A DNA stretch of 64,000 bases from Cliona cf. orientalis. Taxonomy: Eukaryota; Porifera; Demospongiae; Clionaida; Clionaidae. A program made the position numbers and the translations under genes. The stretch covers positions 372,001 to 436,000 of the forward strand of contig OZ005693.1 of the NCBI GenBank assembly GCA_963930775.1, read 5' to 3'. Position 1 is the stretch's first letter, and the number at the start of each line of letters is the position of its first letter. The notes beneath the pieces were generated by a model. The model had not been told where the DNA came from. It saw only the letters and a program-made list of their open reading frames with translations, and did not search any database. Below are positions 44,713 to 63,628 of this stretch, piece by piece.

Positions 44713-47640
44713 TCAAGTTTGTTGCTTCTTAGCCTTCACCCTAGCAACAAGTTCCTGCAGGCAGAAAAAAAAAAATCCGATAATCGTTCAATAGTTAGTA
44801 GTTACTTCTTTCAAACCTTGAATCTTGCAATGCATTCTTCTTTGGTTCGAGTCTTGACCATTTCAGCAATTTTATCCCACCGCTCGGCCACACTGCTCGG
44901 GTAGGCACGCAGTGCCTTCTCCAGCAGCTGAAGAGAGAAAGGATAGGTAAAGGGTCGTCATCCACTGCGAGCAGAATGCGGTGAAAAATTTAAATATACC
45001 TTCTGCTCATCAGAAGTCCATGGTTGAGGTGCATCTGCAGTAAAGTAATATTGATGCAAAGTGCATAGACTACCATGAAATTAATAGTAATTATCGTACT
45101 ATATCGTTCTGTGGGTGTGGCTTCCGCTCCTTGACCTTTGCCCTTCTCCTTGAGTGCATGCTGCTGCTCGAACCTTGAGAAGGCCATCTTGTTCTGTGCG
45201 GTCTTCTCTTCCCCTTCCAGCTTTTGCAGCGTCTTGACTTTCGAGATGACTTGCTTCGACGTCTTCTCTGAGCTACCCTCTCCCGAGTGAGCGTTGACGT
45301 ACTTAGCGATTGTCTCCCATCTCTTCACGGTCCCAGCCGGATACACGGTCACCGCCTTGATGAGAAGCTGTACCTCCTCCATCGTCCAATCAGATCCTGT
45401 CACCGAAGCAGCCGAGGAGGCCCCCTGTGATGCTTTAGACTGACTAGCTAAAGAAGCGGCGGCCATCTTCTCTCTCTCTTGTCTGTCCAACTCGCTTAGT
45501 TCTTGTTCAATGGCAGCCTGGGCATCTCCTTGAGTCAACGGAGCTAGCTGCTCGTTCAACTGTTGAAGCCTCTCCACAGAGAGGGAGTTACATAATCTCT
45601 CCACGTCTTGCATCTTCTGAACCATCTCCGAGTCATCGCTTGCAAAGTAGTTATGTGTCTGTATGAAGGACATTCATGCACGACCTGCTACCAATTAATT
45701 TTGCGGATTGTGATCCCCCCACCTTACAGACAGCTCTTAGCGCTTTTCTTTCTTTTCTCAAGGCCTTCTTCAAGGTTTCTCTTTCCTTCTTAGCTTGAGC
45801 TGCCTGCAAATATCATCAAAATTTTCCCTCTCAAAATCTCTCTCTCTCTGTCTCTCTCACCTGTGCTTTAGCCTCCTCTTCCTCTTTCTCCCTCTGTCTC
45901 TGTTCATCCTCCATCTTACGTTGCCGCTCCTAGTAAAAAAAATTCTCATCACAATTACATAGAATCAAAGTTGCACTGCTTTACTCTTTCTCTCTCTAGA
46001 GCCTCTTGTCTTGCTGCCTCTCTCTTTGCCTTCTTCTTTGCTTCCTTCTCTGCTTTCTCCTGCTCTTTGAATTTCTTCACTCGAGGATCACAGCTGTACG
46101 CATTGTCTACACGCACCAAAACAAGAAAATGGAGAGGCAAGAAGTTCAGTTGTTCGATAACTAGGATACAGTTGGTCTAGAGGTGTACCTACTAATGTCC
46201 TGATTCTGGCCATGTCTTCTTTCTTTCTCTTCTGCCTCACTGTCTTGTTTTGTTTCTCCATCCACTTTCTCTCTTCACGACTGCAAAGAAATTGAAAATA
46301 CTTTGACATTTGGTCATCTCCTGTCATTTCCCACCAAACTATCACATCAGCTACCCTTCCGTTTCTGTGCAATCAAGCAAACCTCTTACCTTTGAGCACT
46401 TTCAAGGTTTTCTTCATCAAGATACGAAAATTCCCTCCATGAATCAAAATCATACCTAACAAAATTTAATATGGCATCTAAACTGCAACTACACAGGCAT
46501 AAGTATAACTCACCAAAATGCATAAAATGTTTCTATATCCTCCAAGGTCGAATTCTCATCTCCTAGCAGTGGTACGGGTTGCCGTGACGACCAGCGAGCG
46601 TTCTCCTCGAATGGAGGACCAAACACCTTGTAAAAATTTTCTCTCGAGTTTGAAGATATGCTCGGGATTGAGTCGTCAAAGGTCGGATCTACACTGTCGT
46701 AGGCACGGCGACGCTTTGGGTTCGACAAAATATCATTAGCTAAAAGATAATAAAAGTACGTATGAGCAGAGGAAAGAACGCAAAATTGTGAATTTTTGAG
46801 TTTTGTCATTGGCTGTACCTATTTTGATGCACTTAAAGAGGTCGTCTCCCTCGGACTCTTGGGCCTCTGCTGTCTGTTTGTCGGGATGATGAGTCAGCAC
46901 TTTCTGACGAACTAAAACGTAATTATTATTATTATTGTTATATAGTGACATTACGTTTCCAAGGTTGATCAATTAACAGATATTATGTTGCACTAACATG
47001 CTTTCCTGATGTCGTCCTTGGTAGCTTTATACCGCAGCTTGCCCAGTCCAAGAATCACGTAATGGTCTTGGTCCTTTAATCAGGGAGATAATTATTGCTC
47101 AAGTGCATAATACATGATAATTGATGCTAAAATCCATCAATTCACAGCAGTTGTCACCTTTGACATGCCATGCGCTAACGCTAGCTTCTTTCACAGGCTC
47201 ACAGGCCCAAAAATTATCAAATTTTCAATGTTATGCATTGAGCCTCGGGCCAGATAGGACTAACTGTAAAATGCATTTATGATGTAATTTCACCCACCTT
47301 CCACTGTGTGGGGTCCAGCAGTAAGGGATTTACGACAGCGTCATCGTCACCCTCGTCCCCGGACCCCTGGCCAGCTGACCCGGAGCTGTCCTCTGAGTCC
47401 TCATCACTGGAGCTATCCCCCACACCAGCACCACCGCCACCACCATGGCTGCCCCCAGTCACGTGAGAAACACGTGACTCATACCACCGACCAACTGCTT
47501 CAACTCTCATCATCACAGGAGCTGAACCATCCCAAAACATCATGCCATAAAAAATTGACACACAGCTGACACATATAAATTTGTGTACTCATACCTGAGA
47601 GTTTTCTCAGCACCACCGCCTTAGTTTTGTCCTCTGTCAT
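44713..47640 (-). CDS. DNAJC2: DnaJ homolog subfamily C member 2 (zuotin/MPP11)
   Basis: About 14 small exons read from ATG 47640 ([15 protein letters not shown]) to TGA at 44713-44715. In order: an N-terminal region with an acidic Ser/Asp-rich stretch ([13 protein letters not shown]); a J domain starting [21 protein letters not shown] with the HPD tripeptide (LTHHPDKQ); the zuotin-specific segment ([28 protein letters not shown]); a long charged helix rich in Lys/Glu; and two SANT/Myb-like domains ([15 protein letters not shown] ... [10 protein letters not shown] and [14 protein letters not shown] ... RWDKIAEMV). In other animals DNAJC2 pairs with HSPA14 in the ribosome-associated complex, assisting nascent chains, and also acts in chromatin. 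The last exon (44713-44754, [13 protein letters not shown]) requires the weak donor GTTTGA; without it the protein would end ...CIARFKV. Confidence 0.9.
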
Positions 47641-47842
47641 CCTAAATAGCTGCTATCTCATGCACTTACAGTACACTGGTAATGAGCATGAGATATGCAT
47701 ACACACGTGTGTGGCTGTCCATTTCTTTTTAGCGCACACTAAGATTATTTGAGGACAATGAATCTCATTATGTGGTAAACTGTGAACATCAAAAAAACAC
47801 ACAACATTGTATAAAATTTAATTATGTAGATGATTCTAATAA

Positions 47843-48976
47843 TTAAGGTATCCCAGGTTGCCTGACACAGCACCTGCTTGGTGATGCAGTCCAGTTGTAA
47901 ACATAAGAGAGTCTTGATGAAAATTCCTCTTCACATACGAGTCCCGTCTTCTGGAAAAATTTGTATCTTTGCAGCATGGTGTGTGGTGTCTCTTTGCTTA
48001 TCACAACATGGGCATTGTTACACCCTCTCGAAGAGTATCCTGTGTTGAATCGGACGTCGTGTTTCTTATCAATCCCGTCAAACGGAGACAGCCACACCCC
48101 CAGGGCGATGTCGTCGTGGGCGTAGTGCTGTAGATCGTCGCCAAGCGCCCCCAGCATGGAGACGAGGCCGTGCGATATAACGTAGCCGCCCCCCTGGGGA
48201 AACGGGAGATAATGAGTGCACAGAAACCAGTCCTTTTCTGCCAAACGTCCCTCCTTTGTTGCTTGCACAGCACCCGCAAAGAACCCCCAGAGTAGGTCGG
48301 AATCTGGCGGCTCCATTTCTCGAGATTCTAGCTCCTTTACGATTGGATCTAAGACCACAAATGTGGCGTCATTTGTTTTAAAGACGTACGCAAACTCTAC
48401 GTTCTCCAGAGCCCATACGAACGCCCCCAGGACTTTCTCAGACGGCGACCAATCTTGAGATCTACCTGGGTCATGGATACTCGGCAGCAAGAGCAGATCA
48501 CCATACTGCTGGTTCTCACAGGCTAGCTTCTGCGCGTCCCCAGGTTTCAGGCTGGCCGTACCGATGATAAATCTGTAGACATACGTGTCTTGCGCGGCGT
48601 GGTCGTTCAGCCACGTCTCTCTGATGGCGTTTCTCTGCTCAGTAGCCCGAGGGCTCGAATCGATCAGAAGCAGCAGAAGATAGCTTCCTGGCCGAATCGC
48701 CTTCGTTTTCAGATACAGCGTTGTGTTGCAAGATTCATGTCGACCAGCGCTTAATTCACGGCCTCTTCTCTCCTTTCTCTTCCGTCCAGCTGTGTCCAGA
48801 AGCTGCCGAGATGGGTCTAGAGGCTGAGCGCCGCCATTGTTGTTGAGTTGAAAGGATGTATCCTGTCGCTCCAAACGTTGCGAGGAGCTTCGCCAGAGCG
48901 AGAATATCAGCACAGACGAACAGAGCCCGATCAGGATACCGGGAAGAAAGCCGCGCAGAAACGCAAAATAGTCCAT
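47843..48976 (-). CDS. Beta-1,3-galactosyltransferase 6-like, degenerate DxD
   Basis: Intronless, 377 aa, from ATG 48976 to TAA at 47843-47845. It is a type II Golgi membrane protein: short cytosolic end, TM about residues 9-30 (FLPGILIGLCSSVLIFSLW), then a GT31 catalytic domain with NAIRETWLNDHA, GGGYVISHGLVSML, HDDIALGVWLSPFD and the C-terminal LSYVYNWTASPSRCCVRQPGIP region, which strongly recalls B3GALT6 (galactosyltransferase II of the proteoglycan linker). The metal-binding DDD of this family reads KTNDATF here, replacing two acidic residues; the neighbouring paralog retains KTDDDSY. Activity may therefore be lost or altered. Head-to-head with the next gene, 305 bp apart. Confidence 0.85.
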   Translation of the reverse strand: MDYFAFLRGFLPGILIGLCSSVLIFSLWRSSSQRLERQDTSFQLNNNGGAQPLDPSRQLLDTAGRKRKERRGRELSAGRHESCNTTLYLKTKAIRPGSYLLLLLIDSSPRATEQRNAIRETWLNDHAAQDTYVYRFIIGTASLKPGDAQKLACENQQYGDLLLLPSIHDPGRSQDWSPSEKVLGAFVWALENVEFAYVFKTNDATFVVLDPIVKELESREMEPPDSDLLWGFFAGAVQATKEGRLAEKDWFLCTHYLPFPQGGGYVISHGLVSMLGALGDDLQHYAHDDIALGVWLSPFDGIDKKHDVRFNTGYSSRGCNNAHVVISKETPHTMLQRYKFFQKTGLVCEEEFSSRLSYVYNWTASPSRCCVRQPGIP

Positions 48977-49281
48977 CTTCTCGCTAGCTTGACGATATTA
49001 TCGCCTGCATTTGTACATGCGTTGAAAAGGCGTTGCAAATGAAAGTGAAGCCATACAGCGCAGGAGAAGCCATTGATATTCATTACCCAATAATAATATT
49101 CATAGCTGGTAATTGGAGAAGATGAGTATTAAAGAAGGAGGGAAGTGTGTATAGTTGTCGATCCTAAAAGAAAGCTAATTCTTCGCGATCCATGCTGCCT
49201 TCCTCTTGGATCGAAGACTCTGGTGAGGTGGTCTGACTCGTACAAAAGTATTCAGTCAGCCAAATAGCCGCTAGTACAGCC
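48977..49281. promoter_or_regulatory. Bidirectional promoter region of two galactosyltransferase genes
   Basis: This 305-bp gap between two divergent start codons must hold both promoters and 5' UTRs. I see no TATA box, NRF1-like palindrome or other clear motif. Confidence 0.45.
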
Positions 49282-50595
49282 ATGCGTGGTGAGTTCACGC
49301 CGTGGCATGGCGTGCGACACCCTTCTTCTTCTATCTTTGGTGGTGGCAGCGTGCGTCCTCAGATCTCACTCCACTCGTTCGTGCTCGGATTTCTAGTCGG
49401 CTGCATCGTCATCTACGCCCTGCACAGCACCGTATGCGGTAGAGAAGGATGCGTACTTAGTTACGAGGAGGAACGTGTGTTGGTCCAAGTCGAAGCAAGA
49501 TTCCCTCTTCCTCCCGCCTCACAGTTAGGAAGAGCAAGTGAAATGAGCCGTGACGGCCCTCGCTTGCGCGCAGTTCAACGCAGATCAGCTGCAAAGGCCG
49601 AGGGAAAACCGTCAGACGTGAGGGTGGTTCCTGAATCTCTAAATATATCCATTCGTGAGCAAGATTTGGACCTGCAGTTGAATGAGAATGGAGAGAACAA
49701 TGAAGCAATAGATGATCTAATCAGCAACACCTCTCCAATTATAGAACAAAGTGGTTGCACGTCTCAAAAGCTGCACATTATCATTTTGATTCTTTCTTCT
49801 CCCGGCGGAGTCATTCGACGAAACGCCATCCGTGGCACATGGCTGCACAATTACCACAGCGGCTTGTTGAAGGTCACCTCAAGATTTCTCATTGGGACAA
49901 ACCGACTATTGAAGGAGAAAATAGGGAACCTGACAGTCGAACAAAATCAATTTGGTGATTTGCTTTTGTTCCCGGATCTCAAGGATTCGTACAGTAATCT
50001 CTCCAGGAAGGTACTGAATGGGCTGGAGTGGGCTTATAAAAGTGAAACGTTTGATTTCTTGGTCAAAACTGACGACGATTCGTATGTTAGAATCGATCAA
50101 GTGGCAAAGAACTTACAGCAGATGAACTGCAATAAACGTCTCTTCTGGGGGTTCTTCATGGGGTGTGCCTTCCCGGAGCCGACGGGAAAGTGGGCGGAGC
50201 ATAATTGGTTCAACTGCCCCCACTACCTCCCGTACGCCATGGGGGGAGGTTACGTAATATCCAGTCGAGTTGTGTCGATGATCATGCGTTTCTCGCACAG
50301 ACTAATACTCTATAACAACGAGGATGTTACAGTAGGCAGCTGGTTAGCACCTTTCAACTTAGTCCGTCATCATGACATAAGATTCGACGTGGAATCGCTA
50401 AGTCACGGCTGCAATAACCATTACATCATCACGCATAAAGAGAGAGTGAGGTCACTCTACGAAAAGTATACGAATCTGCTCAAGAATGGGACAATTTGTG
50501 AAGTTGAGAAGGAGATAAGACCGTCGTATGTCTACAACTGGACGGCTCCACCTCCGGAGTGCTGTGTTAGAACTAAAGGGCTGCATGTAACATAG
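49282..50595 (+). CDS. Beta-1,3-galactosyltransferase 6-like
   Basis: Intronless, 437 aa, ATG 49282 to TAG 50593-50595. The N-terminal cytosolic stretch is about 30 residues; a TM segment follows (FVLGFLVGCIVIYALHSTV), then a variable stem of about 120 residues and a GT31 catalytic domain: RNAIRGTWLHNYHS, FGDLLLFPDLKDSY, VKTDDDSYVRID (intact metal-binding DDD), MGGGYVISSRVVSMI, NNEDVTVGSWLAPF, and the B3GALT6-type end SYVYNWTAPPPECCV. By family knowledge it would transfer galactose in beta-1,3 linkage, most likely onto the proteoglycan linker region in the Golgi; substrate specificity is inferred from similarity only. It is the probable active partner of the divergent paralog to its left. Confidence 0.87.
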   Translation: MRGEFTPWHGVRHPSSSIFGGGSVRPQISLHSFVLGFLVGCIVIYALHSTVCGREGCVLSYEEERVLVQVEARFPLPPASQLGRASEMSRDGPRLRAVQRRSAAKAEGKPSDVRVVPESLNISIREQDLDLQLNENGENNEAIDDLISNTSPIIEQSGCTSQKLHIIILILSSPGGVIRRNAIRGTWLHNYHSGLLKVTSRFLIGTNRLLKEKIGNLTVEQNQFGDLLLFPDLKDSYSNLSRKVLNGLEWAYKSETFDFLVKTDDDSYVRIDQVAKNLQQMNCNKRLFWGFFMGCAFPEPTGKWAEHNWFNCPHYLPYAMGGGYVISSRVVSMIMRFSHRLILYNNEDVTVGSWLAPFNLVRHHDIRFDVESLSHGCNNHYIITHKERVRSLYEKYTNLLKNGTICEVEKEIRPSYVYNWTAPPPECCVRTKGLHVT

Positions 50596-50917
50596 AAGGT
50601 AATTAAGATATTATAGTAATAATAATTATTATTAATATTTTGATCATCACAGCTTTTTCATTCAAGAAACATCACATTTTTTTGTCGGTCATATTATTTT
50701 CTCTCCCACAACTGCAGAAATTCACCATTAATTTTAAGTGCCACAGGTCAAAAATTAACAGTACAGACAATGACAATAATAATAATAATAAGTTAGTTCA
50801 AGTGCTCGTGATTGTACCCTAGTAATTAACACTAATTAAACATACTCCTACAGTAATAATAATATTGATTTTTACAGTTTGTGCGATCGAGTCAGTGAGA
50901 GAGAGAGGGAGGGAGGG
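50596..50917. other. Convergent 3' UTR interval
   Basis: A 322-bp AT-rich gap between the ends of the + strand galactosyltransferase and minus-strand PSMD2. It contains short AAT repeats and no supported gene. It presumably holds both 3' UTRs. Confidence 0.5.
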
Positions 50918-59411
<8,494 letters not shown>

Positions 59412-59557
59412 TCCTGGTTTAGTCACGATACAGCTGCCTCACGTCGCTCTATATACACGTGTGCTTTCAAGTACAGTCAGCAATCCGTTGGTGGGCTTTA
59501 ATTAGAATTTTTCTAAATAGCGCTCACTGTCACAGTCAAAGTGAAAAAAGGTACAAA
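59412..59557. promoter_or_regulatory. Divergent promoter between ankyrin-PSMD2 and SCOC
   Basis: Only 146 bp separate the two start codons on opposite strands. It includes a CTAAATAGCGCTCACTG stretch but no motif I can name with confidence. Shared regulation is likely by position only. Confidence 0.45.
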
Positions 59558-59815
59558 ATGGCTGCTCGTCCTTCACGAAGAAAGGCTGGAAGCTTCGGAA
59601 CACCTCCTCCTCTGCCTAGCCCAGGGAGTACGGAGAAAGAAGAGCTTATATCTCACATTTTGGAGCTTCAAAACACTCTCCATGACCTCTCCCAAAGGGT
59701 CAACTCTGTCAAGGAAGAGAATTCTAGACTCAAGTCTGAGAACCAAGTGCTCAACAAATACATAGAGAATCTGATGGTCACCTCGGGAATATTCAAATCA
59801 ACAGCTGGAAAATAA
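59558..59815 (+). CDS. SCOC: Short coiled-coil protein SCOC
   Basis: Single exon, 85 aa, ATG 59558 to TAA 59813-59815. The body [20 protein letters not shown] ... [16 protein letters not shown] is the conserved SCOC coiled coil with leucine heptads; the Pro/Arg-rich N-terminal 30 residues are variable. In other animals SCOC binds ARL1 at the trans-Golgi and FEZ1, acting in Golgi-linked trafficking and autophagy. Its length matches short isoforms of the family. Divergent from PSMD2. Confidence 0.9.
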   Translation: MAARPSRRKAGSFGTPPPLPSPGSTEKEELISHILELQNTLHDLSQRVNSVKEENSRLKSENQVLNKYIENLMVTSGIFKSTAGK

Positions 59816-60072
59816 CTTTAAAAAAGAGTTATGGGGGAAATGATGACTTGGGCTGCATCACGGCAGGCCACCCATTCAGGACCTGTCAGTAGACTGATTT
59901 TACCAAAAATTATGATTAATGTACTTTGTTTTTTTTTTTTACTCATGTACGCAGACTTTTTAACTCATTTTGAAATATTGTCACTTGATTTATAACCAAA
60001 CGTGCATATGATATCATTTTTCTTGAATATTAGATAGATCTAGAGTTATTGTGTTCCTAATGTCACAGTGTG

Positions 60073-62022
60073 CTACATGTTAATCACTCTACTCAACTTC
60101 TGCACTCTGTTCAGCAACAAATCACCCTGCTTGATGGTAGTCTGAAATATAAAATCAAGTTTACAACATTAACGATCATTACCTTATCAAGTATTGCACA
60201 TCAATCAATCGATGTCGTACCTGATAGAGGAAGTTCTTGCTGTCCGGTCTGTTAGTCTCCACGACTCCGCCCACCTTATCGATGCGGCAGTGCAGTCGCC
60301 CCGAGGCTATGAACCTCGAGAGCTCTCTATCCATGAACTCTACACTGACCCCAAAGCTGTGTGCCATGTGGGAGAGGGAGAGGGAACGGTACGACTCCAG
60401 CAACTGAGTGTAAGCTTTGATACGCATCTCTCGAATGAAGTATCGAGCATGAGGGGCAAGGTAGCGATCACACTTGAAGTCTTTCTCCACCCAAACTGCC
60501 AAAGAGAGAGATGGAGAGACAGACGGAGAGGGGGAGAGAGAGATGATTTCATAAATGTTCAGTAGTTAAATTATTATTGTATAACTCACTCAAACTCCTG
60601 AAGAATTCATCGTAGCGACAGTAGTAGAGAGAGTGAACGAATTGCTTCAGCTCTGGAAAGTCGTGAAGTACCTCCAGAATGTCCGTACCATTGATAATCT
60701 AAACGAAAATTGCAACAAAATTTAAATTGTACATGTATGCAAGTGGCTACAAAAAAATTAAATTTTTTTGTCCTACCTGTTTCTTGATGTCTCCTCTATC
60801 CTGGGCAACAAGACAGCAGAATATGGCATATTTGACAAAGGAGCGATAATCCATGAGTTCGGTGGACGTAAAGGTTGCCATGGTATCAAAGAAACATGTG
60901 GCTGCCTTCTTGAAGTCACGGACGGACATACAGTAGACGCCCTCGTACGTCTTCAGCCTGTTCCTGCGATCCCAATCTCCTCCCTCTTCTATTAACCTGT
61001 GTGTGCCGAGGGTGTATACAGGTATTATGGACATGGGTACACATATTACAAGTATGTAGGGTGCTCAATAATTAGAATAAGAAGCCTATTGACACCTCTA
61101 CGATGACTACGTATTTTCAATAGAGCTGACAAAGGCCTCTGGGTTGAAAATTTTTGATAAAATTTTGACACTACCTGCTACGAGGAATTGATATAAGCAA
61201 AAGTGGGTGTTCTTACGATTTAGCTTTTTCGATATTTCTATTGATGAGGTCGTGGTCCATGAAGAACAGCCCCAGTCGTATCAGGTAGAAGGTGATGTCC
61301 ATGCGGTGACTCAGCCCCACGGCCTTGTCAAAGGCAGCTCGCAGAACACTCACGGCAGCATCCTAACACAGAGACAGACAGAGAGAACAAATTAGTAACT
61401 AGTGGACTAAGTGTCATCGATGGTTATCAAAAGTTACGGATGGTTACTGGGGACCATCGATGGCGTGACAGTCACCTCCCTCCCTCACCTTATCCCCTAT
61501 CTTGCAGAGGTACTCTGCCTTGGCCATTAAGGCATCTCTCTGTTCTGTCTCTCCAAAGTTCTTGGTGGCATCTTCAATGCCTTCCTCTAGTTTTGCCAGC
61601 TCAGCTTTGTTGGCCGCCTCAAGCTCGGAGAGAAGATCAGTGTCGACCTCTCTGCCTAGTTCGCTGCACAACGACGAGTAGAAAGGTCCCATAGCTGTGT
61701 GAGTGAGTATAGATGTATGTATATGTGAAATAATTATGTAAATTTTGCGATTTTTTGTACACATATGTACATCAGACATCACAGATTGACTGTATATATT
61801 ATAGTGCCGTGATTATGAATCCACTCCACATAATATGCTTTGTGTCCCAACCAGCAGCAGAGGTGGCTTACAGTTCTCCTTGACAGCTGTCAGTATCTGC
61901 TCCCAGACTTTCTCTCTGTCCACTCCAAGGTCATCTCCACCGCTCAGAAGGAACTTGAGCTGGACCAGGCTGAGGTCAGGGTTCTTGGGCAGCCCTTCTT
62001 CATCCAAACCCTCGAGAGGCAT
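60073..62022 (-). CDS. PSMD6: 26S proteasome non-ATPase regulatory subunit 6 (Rpn7)
   Basis: About seven exons from ATG 62022 ([20 protein letters not shown]) to TAG 60073-60075. Features in order: N-terminal family signature; helical region [21 protein letters not shown] ... [64 protein letters not shown]; then the PCI domain ([31 protein letters not shown] ... [27 protein letters not shown]) and C-terminal helix [17 protein letters not shown]. It is a lid subunit of the 19S regulatory particle. No lesion is seen. It lies about 11 kb from the end of PSMD2 with SCOC between, and is divergent from the sorting nexin gene. Confidence 0.93.
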
Positions 62023-62170
62023 CCCTTCAAAATTCAAGCTATCTTAGCTACTTATAAAATCAATAGTCCATGTGCATGTGCCAGTTGTATACGATGACGT
62101 CATCAATTACGGGTCAAAGGTCAAATTGGTCACATGACACCCTCCCTCTACGCCGCGTATTAAAGCTACG
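62023..62170. promoter_or_regulatory. Divergent promoter between PSMD6 and the sorting nexin
   Basis: 148 bp between opposite start codons, containing TGACGTCATCA at about 62096-62106, a CRE/ATF-type palindrome that may serve both genes. No other clear motif is seen. Confidence 0.5.
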
Positions 62171-63576
62171 ATGATGGCTAGTACAGAAGACTCTGCAGCA
62201 GCGATCCTTCCTCAAGAGGAAGAGGAGGAGGAAAGAGAAGAAGAAGAAGATGTGAAATCGAAGGTGCAAGCCAGCGATCCTGCGCCTGAGCCGCACGAGA
62301 ACGGAACTGTAAGCGATAGCGGGCGCAGCGAGGAGATTGAGGGGGCGGAGACAGAACAGCAGGGACCGGGAGAGCCTAAGGCACAGGAGCAGTTGGTGGT
62401 CGAGGAGGAGGACGGGGATAGAGATGAGCAGCAGCAACAACAACATCTGGGTCCGAGGGACGAGATAAAAGTGACCGTCACTGGCTACCAGCGGACAGCT
62501 GATAACTGCACCTTTGATGTCGAGGTACATGTGTTGATACAAATTATCATGTATTAATTAATTAATTAAGCTGTCTTGTATATATATATATATATGCATG
62601 CTTATAGTAATCTTATGTGCCCACTTTCAGGTGGAGGTGAACAATGGGAGGGCAAAGACGGTTCATCGAACTTACCACGACCTCCTGTGGCTTCACCGAA
62701 ACTTAACGAGGAGGGTGGAGCTTGGTGGATACATAGTACGTGAGCTATATTGCCAAAGCATGCGTGAAGCTAGCTGCGTGCCTATACAGCATACCAGCAT
62801 GTATCCTGCAGATCCATTCACATGTCATAGGATAGCTCAAGATGTCCTAATTTGGTGCTTCTAAGGGTTTGCATTATACGTGTGCATGTGTATACACATC
62901 CTTATTTGTTGCCATAGTATCTTGTTTGCACAGAAGCTAGCTAGGGCTTATCATAGTTTTTGTAATCATGAACATATGTAATAGTCGGTGTTCTTCCCAT
63001 CAATATATTATGACCAGTCATGATTGATTCTTTCTTCGCTCCCAGCTGCCCCCTATGGCCGCCCCTCCCCCCAAGGCACCCGACACAAAGGTGGCAGTTC
63101 TCGGGGAGACATCGCGAGCTCTATTTGGAGACCACAACAGACTACCCTGTCTGGCTATTGAAGTGTGAGTAAAATACCGTAATTTGCGAAAATTTCGTTG
63201 TTAAAAAATTTTTGTTTGTGCAAAGTGACGAACATTTTTACGCGAAAATAGTTTACCCGTACTAACTTATACAGCAAATATATGATGCATGCTTCAAGTT
63301 GACAAAAATATTGTTATACGAATATTTCTAACACAAAAATTTTGCGAATGAAATTAATGCGAATTACAGTAATACTAATAGACACTTGTGCTATCATGAA
63401 CAATCATAAGCCACTCTTGAATGCCATTTTTATCGCAATACTGCAGGTTTTTGCAAGCTTTGGCTGATCACAGATTCTTTGCCGAGAATGATACTGTACA
63501 CACCTACATCGCCAAGGACCAGGTCAGAGGTCACCACTGCTTCATGATCAAATTTGTTATAGTGATTATGACCTTT

Positions 63577-63628
<52 letters not shown>

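Noticed and set aside
62114-62542. Minus-strand frames rich in Leu/Ser/Cys opposite the sorting nexin start
   Set aside because: They are shadows of the Glu/Gln-rich coding exon on the + strand, with low-complexity composition.
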